Assembly: GCA_024762705.1 (NCBI GenBank) | Contig: JANTGW010000072.1 | Span: 1-5,409, forward strand | Length of the DNA stretch: 5,409 bases | Direction: 5' to 3' | Origin: Sulfurimonas sp. | GTDB lineage: Bacteria; Campylobacterota; Campylobacteria; Campylobacterales; Sulfurimonadaceae | Shown here: piece by piece, positions 5,409-5,409 of the stretch | How the letters are laid out: every line of letters begins with the position of its first letter | Position numbering within the stretch: the first letter of the stretch is position 1 | Notes under the pieces: model-generated | Database searches by the model: none | Seen by the model: only the letters and a program-made list of their open reading frames with translations | What the model was told of the DNA's origin: nothing | Program-made: the position numbers and the translations under genes

Positions 5409-5409
5409 T

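Overview
The window looks like chromosomal DNA of a Campylobacterota (epsilonproteobacterial) organism, probably Sulfurimonas-like. This rests on the low G+C, densely packed genes with stop/start overlaps, A/T-rich intergenic stretches, and the character of the encoded proteins (UPF0718/ArsP permease, tandem low-molecular-weight ArsC proteins, 198-residue typical 2-Cys peroxiredoxin, PAS-GGDEF protein). The taxonomic call is inference, not a database result. I found no rRNA, tRNA, CRISPR array, insertion sequence or phage gene.

Plus strand (1-2862): the window opens inside a Pif1/RecD-like superfamily 1 DNA helicase whose C-terminal 297 residues are present. Its stop overlaps the TTG start of a ten-helix DMT/EamA-family exporter. 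After a 73-base A/T-rich gap with a possible weak terminator and a possible promoter comes a soluble PAS-GGDEF diguanylate cyclase with intact active site and intact inhibitory I-site. The cyclase's last 22 bases overlap the start of a 46-codon lipoprotein gene that is easy to miss. Two small hairpins followed by T-runs lie in the 20-base gap and flanking ends where the plus-strand genes meet the minus-strand genes.

Minus strand (5408-2883, read right to left): an arsenic-type operon runs from the C-terminus of one ArsC-like protein (cut by the window edge) into a second, complete ArsC, then a 77-residue CxxC thioredoxin-fold protein, then an ArsP/UPF0718 permease. Gaps are 0, 11 and 3 bases, so these genes are almost certainly co-transcribed and translationally coupled. 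The proposed logic is arsenate reduction by ArsC, thiol transfer by the small redox protein, and export by the permease. After a 106-base A/T-rich gap with a perfect 13-base palindrome comes a 2-Cys peroxiredoxin, probably with its own regulated promoter.

Most of the window is conventional. The points most worth a second look are the hidden small lipoprotein coupled to the diguanylate cyclase, the two adjacent ArsC copies, the ArsC-thioredoxin-ArsP combination (inorganic arsenate reductase beside a permease family whose characterised member exports organoarsenicals), and the palindrome in the peroxiredoxin promoter region.
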